Shown: positions 45,301 through 53,894 of the stretch, piece by piece
Numbering within the stretch: position 1 is the first letter of the stretch
Layout: the number at the start of each line of letters is the position of its first letter
Assembly (NCBI GenBank): GCA_038225475.1
Contig: JBBRRA010000001.1
Location: 346,124-410,123 of the forward strand
Origin: Polymorphobacter_B sp038225475
GTDB lineage: Bacteria > Pseudomonadota > Alphaproteobacteria > Sphingomonadales > Sphingomonadaceae
Direction: 5' to 3'
DNA: 64,000 nt
Made by a program: the position numbers and the translations under genes
The notes under the pieces: model-generated
The model's database searches: none
What the model saw: the letters and a program-made list of their open reading frames with translations, nothing else
What the model was told of the DNA's origin: nothing

Positions 45301-45379
45301 TGCCGAGGAACGTCAGCACCGCAAACAGCACGAGCGGCGGAATCGGGTTCTTGATCGCCCAGCTGGAAATATTGCGCAT
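42293..45379 (-). CDS. RND efflux permease, second system
   Basis: The 1028-residue trimeric pump starts MRNISSWAIKNPIPPLVLFA. The proton-relay helix is GLVAGILVDDAIVEIENIVRHM, and the matching helix is FGIVAKNSILLVDFAIEEM. FMGGISGQFFKQFGLTVASAV is present, as is EGGPIAQYTVSTTDMTLEQLSW in the porter domain. This is the branch of HAE1 pumps lacking a cognate outer-membrane factor gene. It starts one base after the adaptor stop, so the pair is an operon (45381-46544 then this gene). The DUF445 gene overlaps its end. Confidence 0.96.
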   Translation of the reverse strand: MRNISSWAIKNPIPPLVLFAVLTFLGIASFMGLQVNNMPDISFPVVSVNVSQPGASPTEMEKQITQRVEGAVASIGSVKRESSWTTEGSSFVQIEFQVGTPVDRAVSDVRDAVSKIRSELPDGIQEPVVQRQDTEGGPIAQYTVSTTDMTLEQLSWFVDNTVTKRLLAINGISGVGRWGGVTREIRILLDPARLQAFGITAAQINNELRQLNIDAPGGRAEVAGSEQAVRVLGGAKTAETLAATQIMLSGGRSIRLGDVADIRDSNAEQRSQATLNGRQVTSFYVSKAKGASEVTVYAKVEAALAQISKENPKVKFKLFQTSVKYTKMQYNSSIEAMVEGAVLAVIVVFLFLRDWRATVISALAIPLSAIPAFWLMDLMGFTLNTISLLALGLVAGILVDDAIVEIENIVRHMRMGKSPYQAALEAADEIGLAVVATTMAIVAVFLPVSFMGGISGQFFKQFGLTVASAVLVSLMVARLITPLAAAYFLKPHGQQAHGEGRLMQRYLAFLQWTLRNRWKTIGAGALSFVLTVFLFMQMPSAFQPPFDSGTSTVKIELPPGVRLEDTARVAKQVEALLVQQPEVDQMFTAVGDNDDIRIATININLKDHPVRKASTVEFERRTAALFPRIADARISYQSQGFGNGRDVTIMLAGDDPVALNAAAHKLEQQMQGLSALRDARIDGDLNRPEIVIAPRLDVAASLGVSVASLSQTIRIATLGDIPQNLAKFSLSDRQIPIRVSLVDSARRDLSTIENLPVPTATGGAVPLKVVADIHFGEGPTKIRRYNQTRRMVIGADLKPGVVSGDGFKAVYALPAFKNLPAGVQEVKTGDAEFQEELASNFVLAIVSGVLMVFAVLVLLYRRALPPFVNMGSLLLAPLGAVLALMACGMAITMPVLIGMLMLFGIVAKNSILLVDFAIEEMRMGVDRVTAILDAGHKRAQPIVMTTIAMVAGMAPIALGLGGDSSFRGPMAVAVIGGLTLSTILTLIIVPAGFTLADDLERWLAPRFGRAFTNGGEGKAPVPSPVPAE

Positions 45380-45380
45380 G

Positions 45381-46544
45381 TTACCCTGCCACCTGCGGCT
45401 TGACCTTTTCGCCGACGCGCAAGAACGCCGCCGCCGTGGCAACGACCCGCTCGTCGCCGCGCAATCCCTTGGTAATGCTCAGTCCGGCCCCGGTCACCTG
45501 TCCCACCGTCACTGCGCGCCGGGCCACCGCATTGTCGGCACCGACAACATAGACGAAGCTGCCCGCATCGTCGACGAGGACCGCCGACTGCGGCAGCACC
45601 GGCTGCGTCGCGGTTCCGGCGGCGATTTCGGCATTAGCAAACGCGCCGACCCGCAGCCCCGGGGCATAGGCGAGCGCCAGCCGCGCGATGCCCTGGCGGC
45701 TGGTGTTGTCGATCACCGGATCGAGCAGCCAGACGCGCGCCGGATAATCGGTGAGCGAGCCCACCGGCCGCACCGAGGCGCTCTGCCCGGCCTGCAACCG
45801 CGCAATGTCCTGCTCGGCGACAGACGCGCGCATTTCGAGCACGCCGCCCTCGGCAATCCGGAACAGGCTCGACGATCCGGGGCCGACGACCTGCCCGGCT
45901 TCGACGTTGCGCGTCAGGATCAGGCCATCGGCGGGGGCGCGCACGTCGAGCCGCGCCATCCGCGCCTGCATCTCGCCAAGCTGCGCCTGAGCCAGCGCGA
46001 CCTTCGCCTGATTGCCGTCGCGGGTCGCCGTCTTGCGGTCGATATCGGCCTTTGAGATGAAACCCTTGTCGATCAGCCGCACGGCGCGGTCGAGTTCGGC
46101 CTGCGCCAGCGCCGCGTCGGCGCGCGCCGAGCGGATTCCCGCAGCCATCGATGCGACCTGCTGCGTCTGCACCGCATGGTCGAGCCGCGCGAGGACCTGG
46201 CCGCGCTTCACGCGCTGCCCGACATCGACGAGGACCTGCGTGACCATGCCGCCCTCACCCTGAATACCGACGGGCAAATCGCGGCGCGCCGCAATGCTGC
46301 CGGTGACGCGCACGACATCGGCCACCGCGCGCTGCCCCGGCACGACGACGGTAACCGAGGGAGCAATTTCGACCGCTGAAGCCGCCGCCGCGGCGGCCGC
46401 CTTGCGCGTGGCGCGGCCGTTCCACATCCAGCCACCGATCGCGGCTGCCACAACGACAACGAGCGCCGCCGCGATCCACCAGCGTCGCCGCCGCGGGGCC
46501 GTCACCGCAAAGTCCGGCACAGTCAGGTTCGAGTGAATATTCAT
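45381..46544 (-). CDS. RND efflux periplasmic adaptor, second system
   Basis: The 387-residue adaptor is anchored by an uncleaved helix (RRWWIAAALVVVVAAAIGGWMW) rather than by lipid. It then has VVPGQRAVADVVRVTGSIAARRDLPVG, the lipoyl halves GMVTQVLVDVGQRVKRGQVLARLD and MARLDVRAPADGLILTRNVEAGQVV, an alpha-hairpin between, and a beta-barrel. An alternative ATG seven codons upstream (46565) cannot be excluded. It pairs with the permease starting one base downstream. The divergent YeaQ-like gene starts 176 bases away. Confidence 0.93.
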   Translation of the reverse strand: MNIHSNLTVPDFAVTAPRRRRWWIAAALVVVVAAAIGGWMWNGRATRKAAAAAAASAVEIAPSVTVVVPGQRAVADVVRVTGSIAARRDLPVGIQGEGGMVTQVLVDVGQRVKRGQVLARLDHAVQTQQVASMAAGIRSARADAALAQAELDRAVRLIDKGFISKADIDRKTATRDGNQAKVALAQAQLGEMQARMARLDVRAPADGLILTRNVEAGQVVGPGSSSLFRIAEGGVLEMRASVAEQDIARLQAGQSASVRPVGSLTDYPARVWLLDPVIDNTSRQGIARLALAYAPGLRVGAFANAEIAAGTATQPVLPQSAVLVDDAGSFVYVVGADNAVARRAVTVGQVTGAGLSITKGLRGDERVVATAAAFLRVGEKVKPQVAG

Positions 46545-46719
46545 GGCTGATCCATCTGCGCTCATCGCCGCTGTATTACAGGAGCAATGCACCCGTCGCA
46601 AGCGCATACATAACGTGAAATGGCGCAAAAGCGAAGCCGTCCGCCGACTGGTGCGGCATGATCGACGCGTGTAGGGTGTCAACTCAGGCGTCGTTGCCGG
46701 TATCGAGGGGAGTGCGATC

Positions 46720-46971
46720 ATGCTCGGATGGATTTGGGCCGCAATCATCGGCCTCGTAGCCGGTGCGCTCGCCAAGCTGATCATGCCGGGCCGCGACCCC
46801 GGCGGCTTCTGGGTTACGATGGCGATCGGCATCGTCGGCGCGCTGCTGGCGACATTCATCGGCCGTCAACTCGGCTGGTATCATGGTCAGCAAAGCGCCG
46901 GGTTCATCGGCTCGCTGATCGGCGCGCTGATTCTGCTTGGCGGCTGGCGGCTGATCAACCGGGCACGCTGA
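46720..46971 (+). CDS. GlsB/YeaQ/YmgE family small membrane protein
   Basis: The 83-residue protein has three predicted helices: WIWAAIIGLVAGALAKLIMPG, GFWVTMAIGIVGALLATFIG and AGFIGSLIGALILLGGWRLI. The glycine-zipper pattern and the GLVAGALAKLIMPGRDPGG motif define the transglycosylase-associated / YeaQ family of stress-induced membrane proteins. Its true role is unknown. A GAGGGGAG Shine-Dalgarno precedes the ATG. The SIMPL gene follows 34 bases later, likely co-transcribed. Confidence 0.93.
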   Translation: MLGWIWAAIIGLVAGALAKLIMPGRDPGGFWVTMAIGIVGALLATFIGRQLGWYHGQQSAGFIGSLIGALILLGGWRLINRAR

Positions 46972-47005
46972 TCCGGCGTTGCTACCGGGCCTTTGGGAGA
47001 ACGTC

Positions 47006-47704
47006 ATGAAGTCTAGCCATTACGCTGCGGCGCTTGCCGCCGCGCTTGTCGCGCTGCCTGCTGCCGCCGATACCGTCATGGTTCCGACGCTGACGGTCAG
47101 CGCGGAGGGCAAGGTCGCGCGCGCGCCCGACATCGCCGATATTTCGGGCGGCGTGGTCACGATCGCCCCCACCGCCGCGGCCGCGATGGCCGACAACGCC
47201 CGCCGGATGACCGCCGTCGTTGCCGCCGTGCGCAAAGCCGGCATCGCCGAACGCGACATCCAGACGGCGGGGCTGAGCCTGCAGCCGCAATACCGGTACG
47301 ACAACAACCAGCCCCCCGCGCTGACCGGCTATCAGGCGACCAACACCGTCAACCTGCGGATCCGCAAGCTTGCCGACACCGGGCGGCTGCTCGATGCGCT
47401 CGTCGCCGTCGGCGCGAACCAGCTGAACGGCCCCAATTTCCGCGTCGACGCCGCCGACGCGGCATTGGACGAGGCACGCACCGCCGCTGTCGCCACCGCG
47501 CGAGCGCGCGCCGAACTCTATGCCAAGGCTGCCGGGGTCCACATCAAGCGCATCGTGTCGATCAGCGAAAGCGGCGGCAACCCCGAGCCGCGCCCGATCA
47601 TGGCCCGCGCCATGGCGATGAAAGCCGCCGACGCCGAGACGCCGGTATCGCCGGGCGAGGTATCGCTGACGGTCAGTGTGACGATGGTGTTCGAAATCGG
47701 CTAG
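47006..47704 (+). CDS. SIMPL (DUF541) domain periplasmic protein
   Basis: The 232-residue product has a signal peptide (MKSSHYAAALAAALVALPAAA) and one SIMPL domain: VPTLTVSAEGKVARAPDIADISGGV, the NARRMTAVVAAVRKAGIAERDIQTAGLSLQPQYRY block, and ATARARAELYAKAAGVHIKRIVSISE. The family forms multimeric periplasmic or outer-membrane assemblies and has been linked to oxidative stress. The ATG at 47006 follows GGGAGA. It ends convergent with the SDR gene, leaving three bases between stops. Confidence 0.92.
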   Translation: MKSSHYAAALAAALVALPAAADTVMVPTLTVSAEGKVARAPDIADISGGVVTIAPTAAAAMADNARRMTAVVAAVRKAGIAERDIQTAGLSLQPQYRYDNNQPPALTGYQATNTVNLRIRKLADTGRLLDALVAVGANQLNGPNFRVDAADAALDEARTAAVATARARAELYAKAAGVHIKRIVSISESGGNPEPRPIMARAMAMKAADAETPVSPGEVSLTVSVTMVFEIG

Positions 47705-47707
47705 GCA

Positions 47708-48484
47708 TCAAACCACCGTCGCGCCGCCGTCGATCACGAAGCTCTGCCCGGTCGTGAAGCCGCCGGCCTTGGTGGCGAGCAGCACCGCCATCCCGGCGAT
47801 TTCGTCGGGAATGCCGATCCGGCGCAACGGTGCGCCGCTGGTCGAGGCGGCGAGGATGGCGGGGTCGTCCCACAACGCCTTGGCGAAATCGGTCTTGATC
47901 AGGCCAGGGCAGATTGCGTTGACGCGCACATTCGACGGGCCGAATTCGGCGGCGAGGTTGCGTGCCAGCTGCATATCGGCAGCCTTGGAGATGCAATAGG
48001 CCCCGATGATGGTCGAGCCTTTGAGCCCGCCGATCGACGAGATGATCGTGATACTGCCGTCCTTGCGCGCCAGCATCGCGGGCGCGACCATCGCGATCAG
48101 CCAGTGGTTCGACACGATGTTGTTCTGCAGGATCTTGCCGAACTGTTCGTCGGTGATGCCCGCCTGCGGACCATAATAGGGGTTCGACGCGGCGTTGCAG
48201 ACCAGCGTGTCGATCTGGCCAAATCGTGCGACGGTCGCATCGACAAGCGCCTGCAACTGCTCCTTGAGCGCAATGTTCGCCGGGATCGCAATCGCCGCGG
48301 TGCGCCCGACGGCGGCGTTGATTTCGGCGACCGCCGCCTCGCACGCGTCGAGCTTGCGGCTGCTGACAACGACATTGGCCCCGTGTTCGGCCATCCGGTG
48401 CGCGATCGCCTTGCCGATGCCGCGCGACGACCCGGTGATCAGCGCGGTTTTGCCGGTCATGTCGAACAGTTCAGGTATCGGCAT
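47708..48484 (-). CDS. SDR family oxidoreductase
   Basis: The 258-residue classical SDR has TGSSRGIGKAIAHRMAEHGA for cofactor binding, VSSRKLDACEAAV after strand 2 (Arg favouring NADPH), CNAASNPYYGP in the NAG position, ISSIGGLKGSTIIGAYCISKAADMQLARNLA with catalytic Ser, Tyr (YCISK) and Lys, and NAICPGLIKTDFAKALWDD. The C-terminus GGFTTGQSFVIDGGATVV is typical. It belongs to a group often associated with acyl-CoA metabolism. It is divergent from the MFS gene at 48596. Confidence 0.93.
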   Translation of the reverse strand: MPIPELFDMTGKTALITGSSRGIGKAIAHRMAEHGANVVVSSRKLDACEAAVAEINAAVGRTAAIAIPANIALKEQLQALVDATVARFGQIDTLVCNAASNPYYGPQAGITDEQFGKILQNNIVSNHWLIAMVAPAMLARKDGSITIISSIGGLKGSTIIGAYCISKAADMQLARNLAAEFGPSNVRVNAICPGLIKTDFAKALWDDPAILAASTSGAPLRRIGIPDEIAGMAVLLATKAGGFTTGQSFVIDGGATVV

Positions 48485-48595
48485 CGTCGCTCTCCCAAGG
48501 TTTTCCAGACAGTGGCAGGCGCTTGAGCGAAAGCCAATCCTTCCGTATCGGGCGGAAGGATTGCCGAGGCTCGCGGGCCGCGCCATGATGCTTCG

Positions 48596-49783
48596 ATGAC
48601 ACCAGCCATTCGCTCGACCGTGCTCGCCTGCCTGTTTTTTGCGGGCTTCGGCTGTTTGATCCCGTTTCTGCCGCTATGGCTTGAAAAGGTGCATGGCTTC
48701 AGTGGTACACAGATCGGCCTCGTGCTCGCGATCGGCGGGTTTTCGCGCGTTATCGCCGGGCCGCTGACCGCGGCGTGGGCGGATGGGCGCAATGACCGGC
48801 GCGCGCCGATGTTCCTGTTCGCCGGATTGCTGACCGCGGGGTTCCTCGCGCTGCGCTTCCTGAGCGGATTCTATGCCGTCTTTGCGGTCATCCTGTTCCT
48901 CGACATTTGTTTCTGGGGGCTGTTGCCGGTGGTCGAGACCGCGCTGCTGCGGCTGACCAAGAACAGTGGGCCCAGCTATGGCACCGCGCGCGGGCTGGCG
49001 TCGGCGGCGTTCGTGGTCGGCACCTTTGCGGTCGGACGGATGATCGACGCGTTCGGGCCGTGGTCGATCTGGGGCTTCATGCTGGGCGTATCCGCATTGC
49101 TGCTGGCGTGCGCATGGTGGATGCGACCCGAGCCCGTGGGCGGCGTCGCACCCGAGGCGGCGTTCGCCGACCGGCTGGCGGCGGGCGTCGGCATGCTGCG
49201 CGACCCGACGTTCACGCTGTTTATCTTTGCGGCCGGGCTGATCCAGGCGACGCACAGTTTTTTCTATGTGTCGGGTGTCCTGATCTGGACCAATGTCCAG
49301 CATCTGTCGGGAACCACCGTTGGGCTGTTGTGGAATGTCGGCGTCATCGCCGAAGTCGGATTTCTGATCTTCGGGGCAAAATGGTCGGCGAAGTTCCGCC
49401 CCGAGACACTGATCGTTGCAGGCGGCGTCGGTGCGATCATTCGCTGGACCGCGCTCAGCGCGCTGCCGCCGGTCGCGCTGCTGGTACCGCTGCAATTGCT
49501 CCATGCCGCGACGTTCGCGGCAACCTTCCTTGGCGGAATGCGGTTGATCCAGCGGCTGCACGGCGACGACCGCACCCCGACCGCGCAGATGATCTATATG
49601 GCGCTGGCGAGCGCGCCGACGCAGGCGGCAGCAACGCTGATTTCGGGGCCGCTGTACGATAATTACGGCGCGAAGGGGTATCTGGCGATGACCGCGATCG
49701 CTGCCGTCGGCCTCGCGCTCGCCGTTGTCCTGCGCGCCCGCGCCGCGCGCATCGCCCCGCAGGGCGAACTCGCGCTGAGCTAA
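48596..49783 (+). CDS. MFS transporter, phenylpropionate permease-like
   Basis: The 395-residue inner-membrane carrier has 12 predicted helices. The opening IRSTVLACLFFAGFGCLIPFLPLWLEKVHGFSGTQIGLVLAIGGFSRVIAGPLTAAWADGRNDRR matches the HcaT / phenylpropionate permease subfamily, including the loop 2-3 motif ADGRNDRR. It may import an aromatic acid or sugar; the assignment is by family resemblance only. Its stop overlaps that of the convergent Anbu protease gene by four bases. Confidence 0.88.
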   Translation: MTPAIRSTVLACLFFAGFGCLIPFLPLWLEKVHGFSGTQIGLVLAIGGFSRVIAGPLTAAWADGRNDRRAPMFLFAGLLTAGFLALRFLSGFYAVFAVILFLDICFWGLLPVVETALLRLTKNSGPSYGTARGLASAAFVVGTFAVGRMIDAFGPWSIWGFMLGVSALLLACAWWMRPEPVGGVAPEAAFADRLAAGVGMLRDPTFTLFIFAAGLIQATHSFFYVSGVLIWTNVQHLSGTTVGLLWNVGVIAEVGFLIFGAKWSAKFRPETLIVAGGVGAIIRWTALSALPPVALLVPLQLLHAATFAATFLGGMRLIQRLHGDDRTPTAQMIYMALASAPTQAAATLISGPLYDNYGAKGYLAMTAIAAVGLALAVVLRARAARIAPQGELALS

Positions 49784-50550
49784 ACCAGCGTCCCCTGCCC
49801 GGCGGCCTGTCCATAGGGCGGCAGCGGGATCCCCGCCTGTGCCAGCCGCAGCGCATTCGACCAGCGTTCGTCGAGCTCGCGGTAATAATCGTCGTCGACG
49901 CCGATCCGGTGGACGAGTTCGGGCACGCTCGTGCCACTGCGGATCGTCACGAGATCGATCGGCAACCCGACCGCAAGGTTCGACCGCATTGTCGAGTTGA
50001 ACGAGATCAGCGACGTCTTCACCGCCTCGTACATCGGCGTCTCGAAGTTGAGCGCACGGTCGAGGATCGGCTTGCCGTATTTATGCTCACCGATCTGCAG
50101 GAACGGCGTGTCGGACTGGCATTCGATGAAATTACCGCTGCCATAGATCAGGAACAGCCGCGGCTTGCGTCCCGCGATGCAGCCGCCGAACAGCAGCGAC
50201 GCGCCGGTCGCGACCTTGGTTTCGCTCGCCGCCGCCACCGTGGTATCGATCGCTTCCTTCGACGCCGCCAGCGCCTGCCCGACCAGCGTTGCGGCGCGGA
50301 ACATCGTCTGTGCGGTATCGAGCGTTTCGACGCCGTCTTCGGCCAGCAGCAATGCATCCATCAGGCGCGTCATCGCGCCCTGGGTCACCGACAGCGACCC
50401 CGCAGAAGCGATCACCATGACGCGCCCGGGCACGGTGTTGATGACGCGCAGCTTGCGATAGCTCGACACATTGTCGACGCCGGCGTTGGTGCGCGTGTCC
50501 GCCATCATCACCAGCCCGTCGTTGACCAGCACGCCCACGCAATAGGTCAT
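49780..50550 (-). CDS. Anbu proteasome-type protease
   Basis: The 256-residue N-terminal nucleophile hydrolase is the ancestral beta subunit (BPH). It starts MTYCVGVLVNDGLVMMADTR, so removing Met exposes Thr2 as nucleophile. Asp18 (MMADTRTNAG) and Lys33 (SSYRKL) correspond to the proteasome catalytic Asp and Lys. The rest includes TRLMDALLLAEDGVETLDT and ETPMYEAVKTSLISFNSTMRSNLAVGLPIDL. The ATG at 50550 was chosen so the nucleophile is at position 2. It is last of a four-gene cassette with transglutaminase, alpha-E and ATP-grasp genes, a recurring bacterial set. Confidence 0.94.
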   Translation of the reverse strand: MTYCVGVLVNDGLVMMADTRTNAGVDNVSSYRKLRVINTVPGRVMVIASAGSLSVTQGAMTRLMDALLLAEDGVETLDTAQTMFRAATLVGQALAASKEAIDTTVAAASETKVATGASLLFGGCIAGRKPRLFLIYGSGNFIECQSDTPFLQIGEHKYGKPILDRALNFETPMYEAVKTSLISFNSTMRSNLAVGLPIDLVTIRSGTSVPELVHRIGVDDDYYRELDERWSNALRLAQAGIPLPPYGQAAGQGTLV

Positions 50551-50591
50551 CGCATCCTCCGTTGTCGCTCCACGCTGGCTCCATTCGGAAT

Positions 50592-51425
50592 TCACGCCTG
50601 AAATTGGCTTTGCGCCTGTGCGCGGCCCACGTCGACTGCGCTGACCGCCACGGTCAACGCCTCCGTGCCGCCGCCGCGCCGCGCACCGCGCACGGGCGCC
50701 GCGTCGAGATAATCGAGCCCGACTGCAACGCGGACGTGCGCCGCCGTCACTGAAATGCCGTTGGTTGGATCAAAGCCGACCCAGCCGAGATCGGGAACCA
50801 GCGCCTCCACCCACGCATGCCCCGCCGGCTGCAGCCGCGCATCGTCGACCCGGACGAAATGCCCCGAGACATACCGCGCCGGAATGCCGAGCACCCGCGC
50901 CGCGACGCAGAAAATATGGGCATAATCCTGGCAAACGCCGCGCGCCTGCGCGAACGCTGCTGCCGCATCGGTTCCGGTACCCGTGGCATCGGCATCGAAC
51001 GCCATCAGCGTATTGATCTGCCCGTTAAGCGCATGCAGCCGATCGAGCGTACCAACGCCGCCGATGGCGTGCGCGAACTCGACCAGCGCCGGACCCGGCG
51101 TCGTCAGGTCGGTGGCGCGCAGGAACATCATCGGCGGCAGCGGCTCGGCAAAGCCCCGCACCAGCCCAGCGGCATCGGCGGTATCGACTTCGCCAGTCAC
51201 GGTCAGTGCAAGGCGATGGAGCGGCCCATCGGCGGTGAACAAATGCGTAAAGTTGCCGAACGCATCGGCACCCACGCGCAGCGAGCCATCGGCGTCGACA
51301 TCGACACGCCAGCGCTTGATATGCTGATCCTCGCCACCGCGCGGGCACAGTCGCAACAGCTGGACGACACTGTGCGCGGGCTGGGCGTAGTCATAAACAG
51401 TCGTATAATCGATGCGGATGCGCAT
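50592..51425 (-). CDS. transglutaminase-like peptidase
   Basis: The 277-residue protein has an N-terminal beta domain (RIRIDYTTVYDYAQPAHSVVQLLRLCPR) and a papain-like transglutaminase core with the triad Cys in ARGVCQDYAHIF, His in PAGHAWVEALV and Asp in GFDPTNG. Bacterial members are thought to act as cysteine peptidases or amide hydrolases. It lies three bases from the alpha-E gene and 41 from the Anbu gene, in the conserved cassette for making and breaking an unknown peptide product. Confidence 0.93.
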   Translation of the reverse strand: MRIRIDYTTVYDYAQPAHSVVQLLRLCPRGGEDQHIKRWRVDVDADGSLRVGADAFGNFTHLFTADGPLHRLALTVTGEVDTADAAGLVRGFAEPLPPMMFLRATDLTTPGPALVEFAHAIGGVGTLDRLHALNGQINTLMAFDADATGTGTDAAAAFAQARGVCQDYAHIFCVAARVLGIPARYVSGHFVRVDDARLQPAGHAWVEALVPDLGWVGFDPTNGISVTAAHVRVAVGLDYLDAAPVRGARRGGGTEALTVAVSAVDVGRAQAQSQFQA

Positions 51426-51428
51426 GCG

Positions 51429-52370
51429 TCAGAACAGATATTGTTCGGCGATCGCGGCGCCGAGCTTGTTGTTGTCGGCGATGAAGCCGCGCAGAAACTC
51501 GTGCAGCCCCGACTTGAAGATGCCGTCGATATTCGCCTGGTCGAGCCGCGCATGCCCCGCCGCCGCCAACCGGTGCGCCGGGCCCCGACGCCCGCCGCGT
51601 TCGGCAAGCATGTCGAGATGGCGCAGGATCTCCTCGTAACAGCTCGCCAGACTGCGCGGCATCTGACGGTTCAGGATCAGCAGATCGGCGACCAGCCACG
51701 GCTTGACCGAATCGCGATACACCCAGCGATACGCCGTCAGCGCCGACACCGTGCGCAGGATCGTCGTCCATTGGAAATAATCGAGGCTGCCGCCGACCGT
51801 CTCGCCGCCGGGCAGCAGGAGATGATATTTTACATCAAGCAGCCGCGCGCTGTTGTCGGCGCGTTCGACCGCGCTGCCGAGCTGGATGAACCAATGCGCA
51901 TCGCCGCGGAGCATGGTGCGATGTGCCGCGCCTTCGAACGCCAGCATCGCACCCTTGACGGTTTCGAGCAGCCGCACGAGTTGCTCGCGCTGTTCGAGCC
52001 GCGTGCCGAACTTCTGCACCTCGAGCCACGCGCCGTTGATCGCCTCCCACGCTTCGAGCGTCAGCGCAGTCCGCACCGCGCGCGCATTGGCACGCGCACA
52101 TTCGAGGCAACGCCGGATCGAGCCATCGTTCAACGGATCCACCGTCAAAAACTCGCTGACCCCGAATTCGTCGATCGGCAGCCCGCGCTTTTTGTGCGCG
52201 CTGGTCATCCACGCCGCTGCAAGCGCACTTTCCCACGCATTCGACGCGCCGCCATAGGATGACGGCAACGACGCGAGCCGCAGCGTCGCCTCGATCAATC
52301 GCGACAGGAAATCGGCCCGCTCGATATAACGGCCGACCCAGTACAGGTTGCCGGCGGTACGGCTCAGCAT
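51429..52370 (-). CDS. alpha-E domain protein
   Basis: The 313-residue all-helical protein begins MLSRTAGNLYWVGRYIERAD, the alpha-E family signature, with HWFIQLGSAVERADNSARLLDVKYHLLLP further on. Its function is unknown, but it always accompanies the circularly permuted ATP-grasp enzyme and transglutaminase, and is likely a partner or activator. Both neighbours are three bases away, indicating tight coupling. Confidence 0.93.
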   Translation of the reverse strand: MLSRTAGNLYWVGRYIERADFLSRLIEATLRLASLPSSYGGASNAWESALAAAWMTSAHKKRGLPIDEFGVSEFLTVDPLNDGSIRRCLECARANARAVRTALTLEAWEAINGAWLEVQKFGTRLEQREQLVRLLETVKGAMLAFEGAAHRTMLRGDAHWFIQLGSAVERADNSARLLDVKYHLLLPGGETVGGSLDYFQWTTILRTVSALTAYRWVYRDSVKPWLVADLLILNRQMPRSLASCYEEILRHLDMLAERGGRRGPAHRLAAAGHARLDQANIDGIFKSGLHEFLRGFIADNNKLGAAIAEQYLF

Positions 52371-52373
52371 GGC

Positions 52374-53810
52374 CTACTCATCGAGCACCCATGTGTCCTT
52401 CGTCCCGCCGCCCTGGCTGCTGTTGACCACCAGCGAGCCGGGATCGAGCGCAACGCGCGTCAACCCGCCGGGCACGATGCGCGACCCCTTGGCTCCGGTC
52501 AGCACGAACGGGCGCAGATCGACATGGCGCGGGCTGATGCCGGTGTCGCACAGCGTCGGGCAGGTCGACAGCGCCAGCGTCGGTTGCGCGATAAACTTCT
52601 CGGGCGCGGCGCGCAGCTTGGCCGCAAAGGCCGCGATCGTCGCGGCAGGCGCGTGCGGGCCGACCAGCATGCCGTAACCGCCCGAGCCATCGACTTCCTT
52701 GACCACCAGTTCGGCGAGGTGATCGAGCACATACGACAGCGCCTCGGGCTCGCGGCAACGCCACGTCGGCACATTGTTAAGGATCGGCTCGGTCCCGGTA
52801 TAAAACCGCACGATCTCGGGCATGTAGCTATAGATCGCCTTGTCGTCGGCGACGCCGGTGCCGACCGCATTCGCCAGATTGACGTTGCCGGCATCATAGG
52901 CGCTCATCAACCCGGGCACGCCAAGCATCGATTCGGGTCGGAAGACCAGCGGGTCGAGGAAAGCGTCATCGAGGCGGCGATAGATGACATCGACCTGCTG
53001 CGGCCCCTCGGTCGTGCGCATATAGACTTTGAGATCGCGCACGAACAGATCGGAGCCTTCGACCAGCTCGATGCCGAGTTTGTCCGCCAGAAAACTATGC
53101 TCATAAAACGCACTATTGTGCTGGCCGGGCGTCAGCAGCACGCTCACCGGATCGTGGCTGACGCTCGACGGGGCCACCGAATGCAGCATCTCGAGCAACA
53201 GGTCGGGATAGGTTTCGACCGGCTTGATCCGCAACTGCGCAAACAGTTCGGGCATCAGCTTGAGCATCACCTCGCGGTTTTCGAGCATATACGACACGCC
53301 CGACGGCGTCCGCGCATTGTCCTCGAGCACGTAGAACTCGTCGGCATCGGTGCGCACAAGATCGATGCCCGCGATGTGGACCCAAATGTCGTGAACCGGG
53401 CGCTTGCCGACCATCGCGAGCGCATAGGCCGGGTTGCGCAGCACCAGATCGGCGGGAACCACGCCGGCGCGCAAGATTTCCTGCGCGCCGTAGATATCGG
53501 CGAGGAACATGTTGAGCGCGGTGACGCGTTGCACCAGCCCGGCCTCAAGCCCGCGCCATTCCTGGGCATCAAGGATGCGCGGCACGATATCGAACGGGAT
53601 CAGCCGCTCGGCCGCGTCGGGATCGCCGTACACGGCAAACGTGATGCCGATGCGGCGAAAGAACAGTTCGGCCTGCCGCCGCCGTGTCTGCATCAGGTCG
53701 TGCGGCGAATTGTCGAGCCAGTCCGCGATCGGCTTATAGGCCGCGCGAACACGGTCGGCCGAAGCCCCCTCGTGCCCAAACATCTCGTCGAATGCAGCAA
53801 TTGCCGACAC
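52374..53810 (-). CDS. circularly permuted ATP-grasp peptide ligase-like protein
   Basis: The 478-residue protein matches the circularly permuted ATP-grasp type 2 group (formerly DUF404/DUF407). Signature parts are RRQAELFFRRIGITFAVYGD near the start, GIDLVRTDADEFYVLEDNARTPSGVSYMLENREVM, and KEVDGSGGYGMLVGPHA for nucleotide binding. Such enzymes join carboxyl and amine groups using ATP, so this is the presumed ligase of the cassette. It is first gene, followed by alpha-E, transglutaminase and Anbu. The end is IVPGGLTRVALDPGSLVVNSSQGGGTKDTW. Confidence 0.94.
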   Translation of the reverse strand: MSAIAAFDEMFGHEGASADRVRAAYKPIADWLDNSPHDLMQTRRRQAELFFRRIGITFAVYGDPDAAERLIPFDIVPRILDAQEWRGLEAGLVQRVTALNMFLADIYGAQEILRAGVVPADLVLRNPAYALAMVGKRPVHDIWVHIAGIDLVRTDADEFYVLEDNARTPSGVSYMLENREVMLKLMPELFAQLRIKPVETYPDLLLEMLHSVAPSSVSHDPVSVLLTPGQHNSAFYEHSFLADKLGIELVEGSDLFVRDLKVYMRTTEGPQQVDVIYRRLDDAFLDPLVFRPESMLGVPGLMSAYDAGNVNLANAVGTGVADDKAIYSYMPEIVRFYTGTEPILNNVPTWRCREPEALSYVLDHLAELVVKEVDGSGGYGMLVGPHAPAATIAAFAAKLRAAPEKFIAQPTLALSTCPTLCDTGISPRHVDLRPFVLTGAKGSRIVPGGLTRVALDPGSLVVNSSQGGGTKDTWVLDE

Positions 53811-53894
53811 GCCGCTCCCTTCGCCCTCGCCGACCGCATAGTGTGCAGTGCAGCGAGAACACGCAAGGGGCGGCGTGCCGATTAGCGAAACCAG

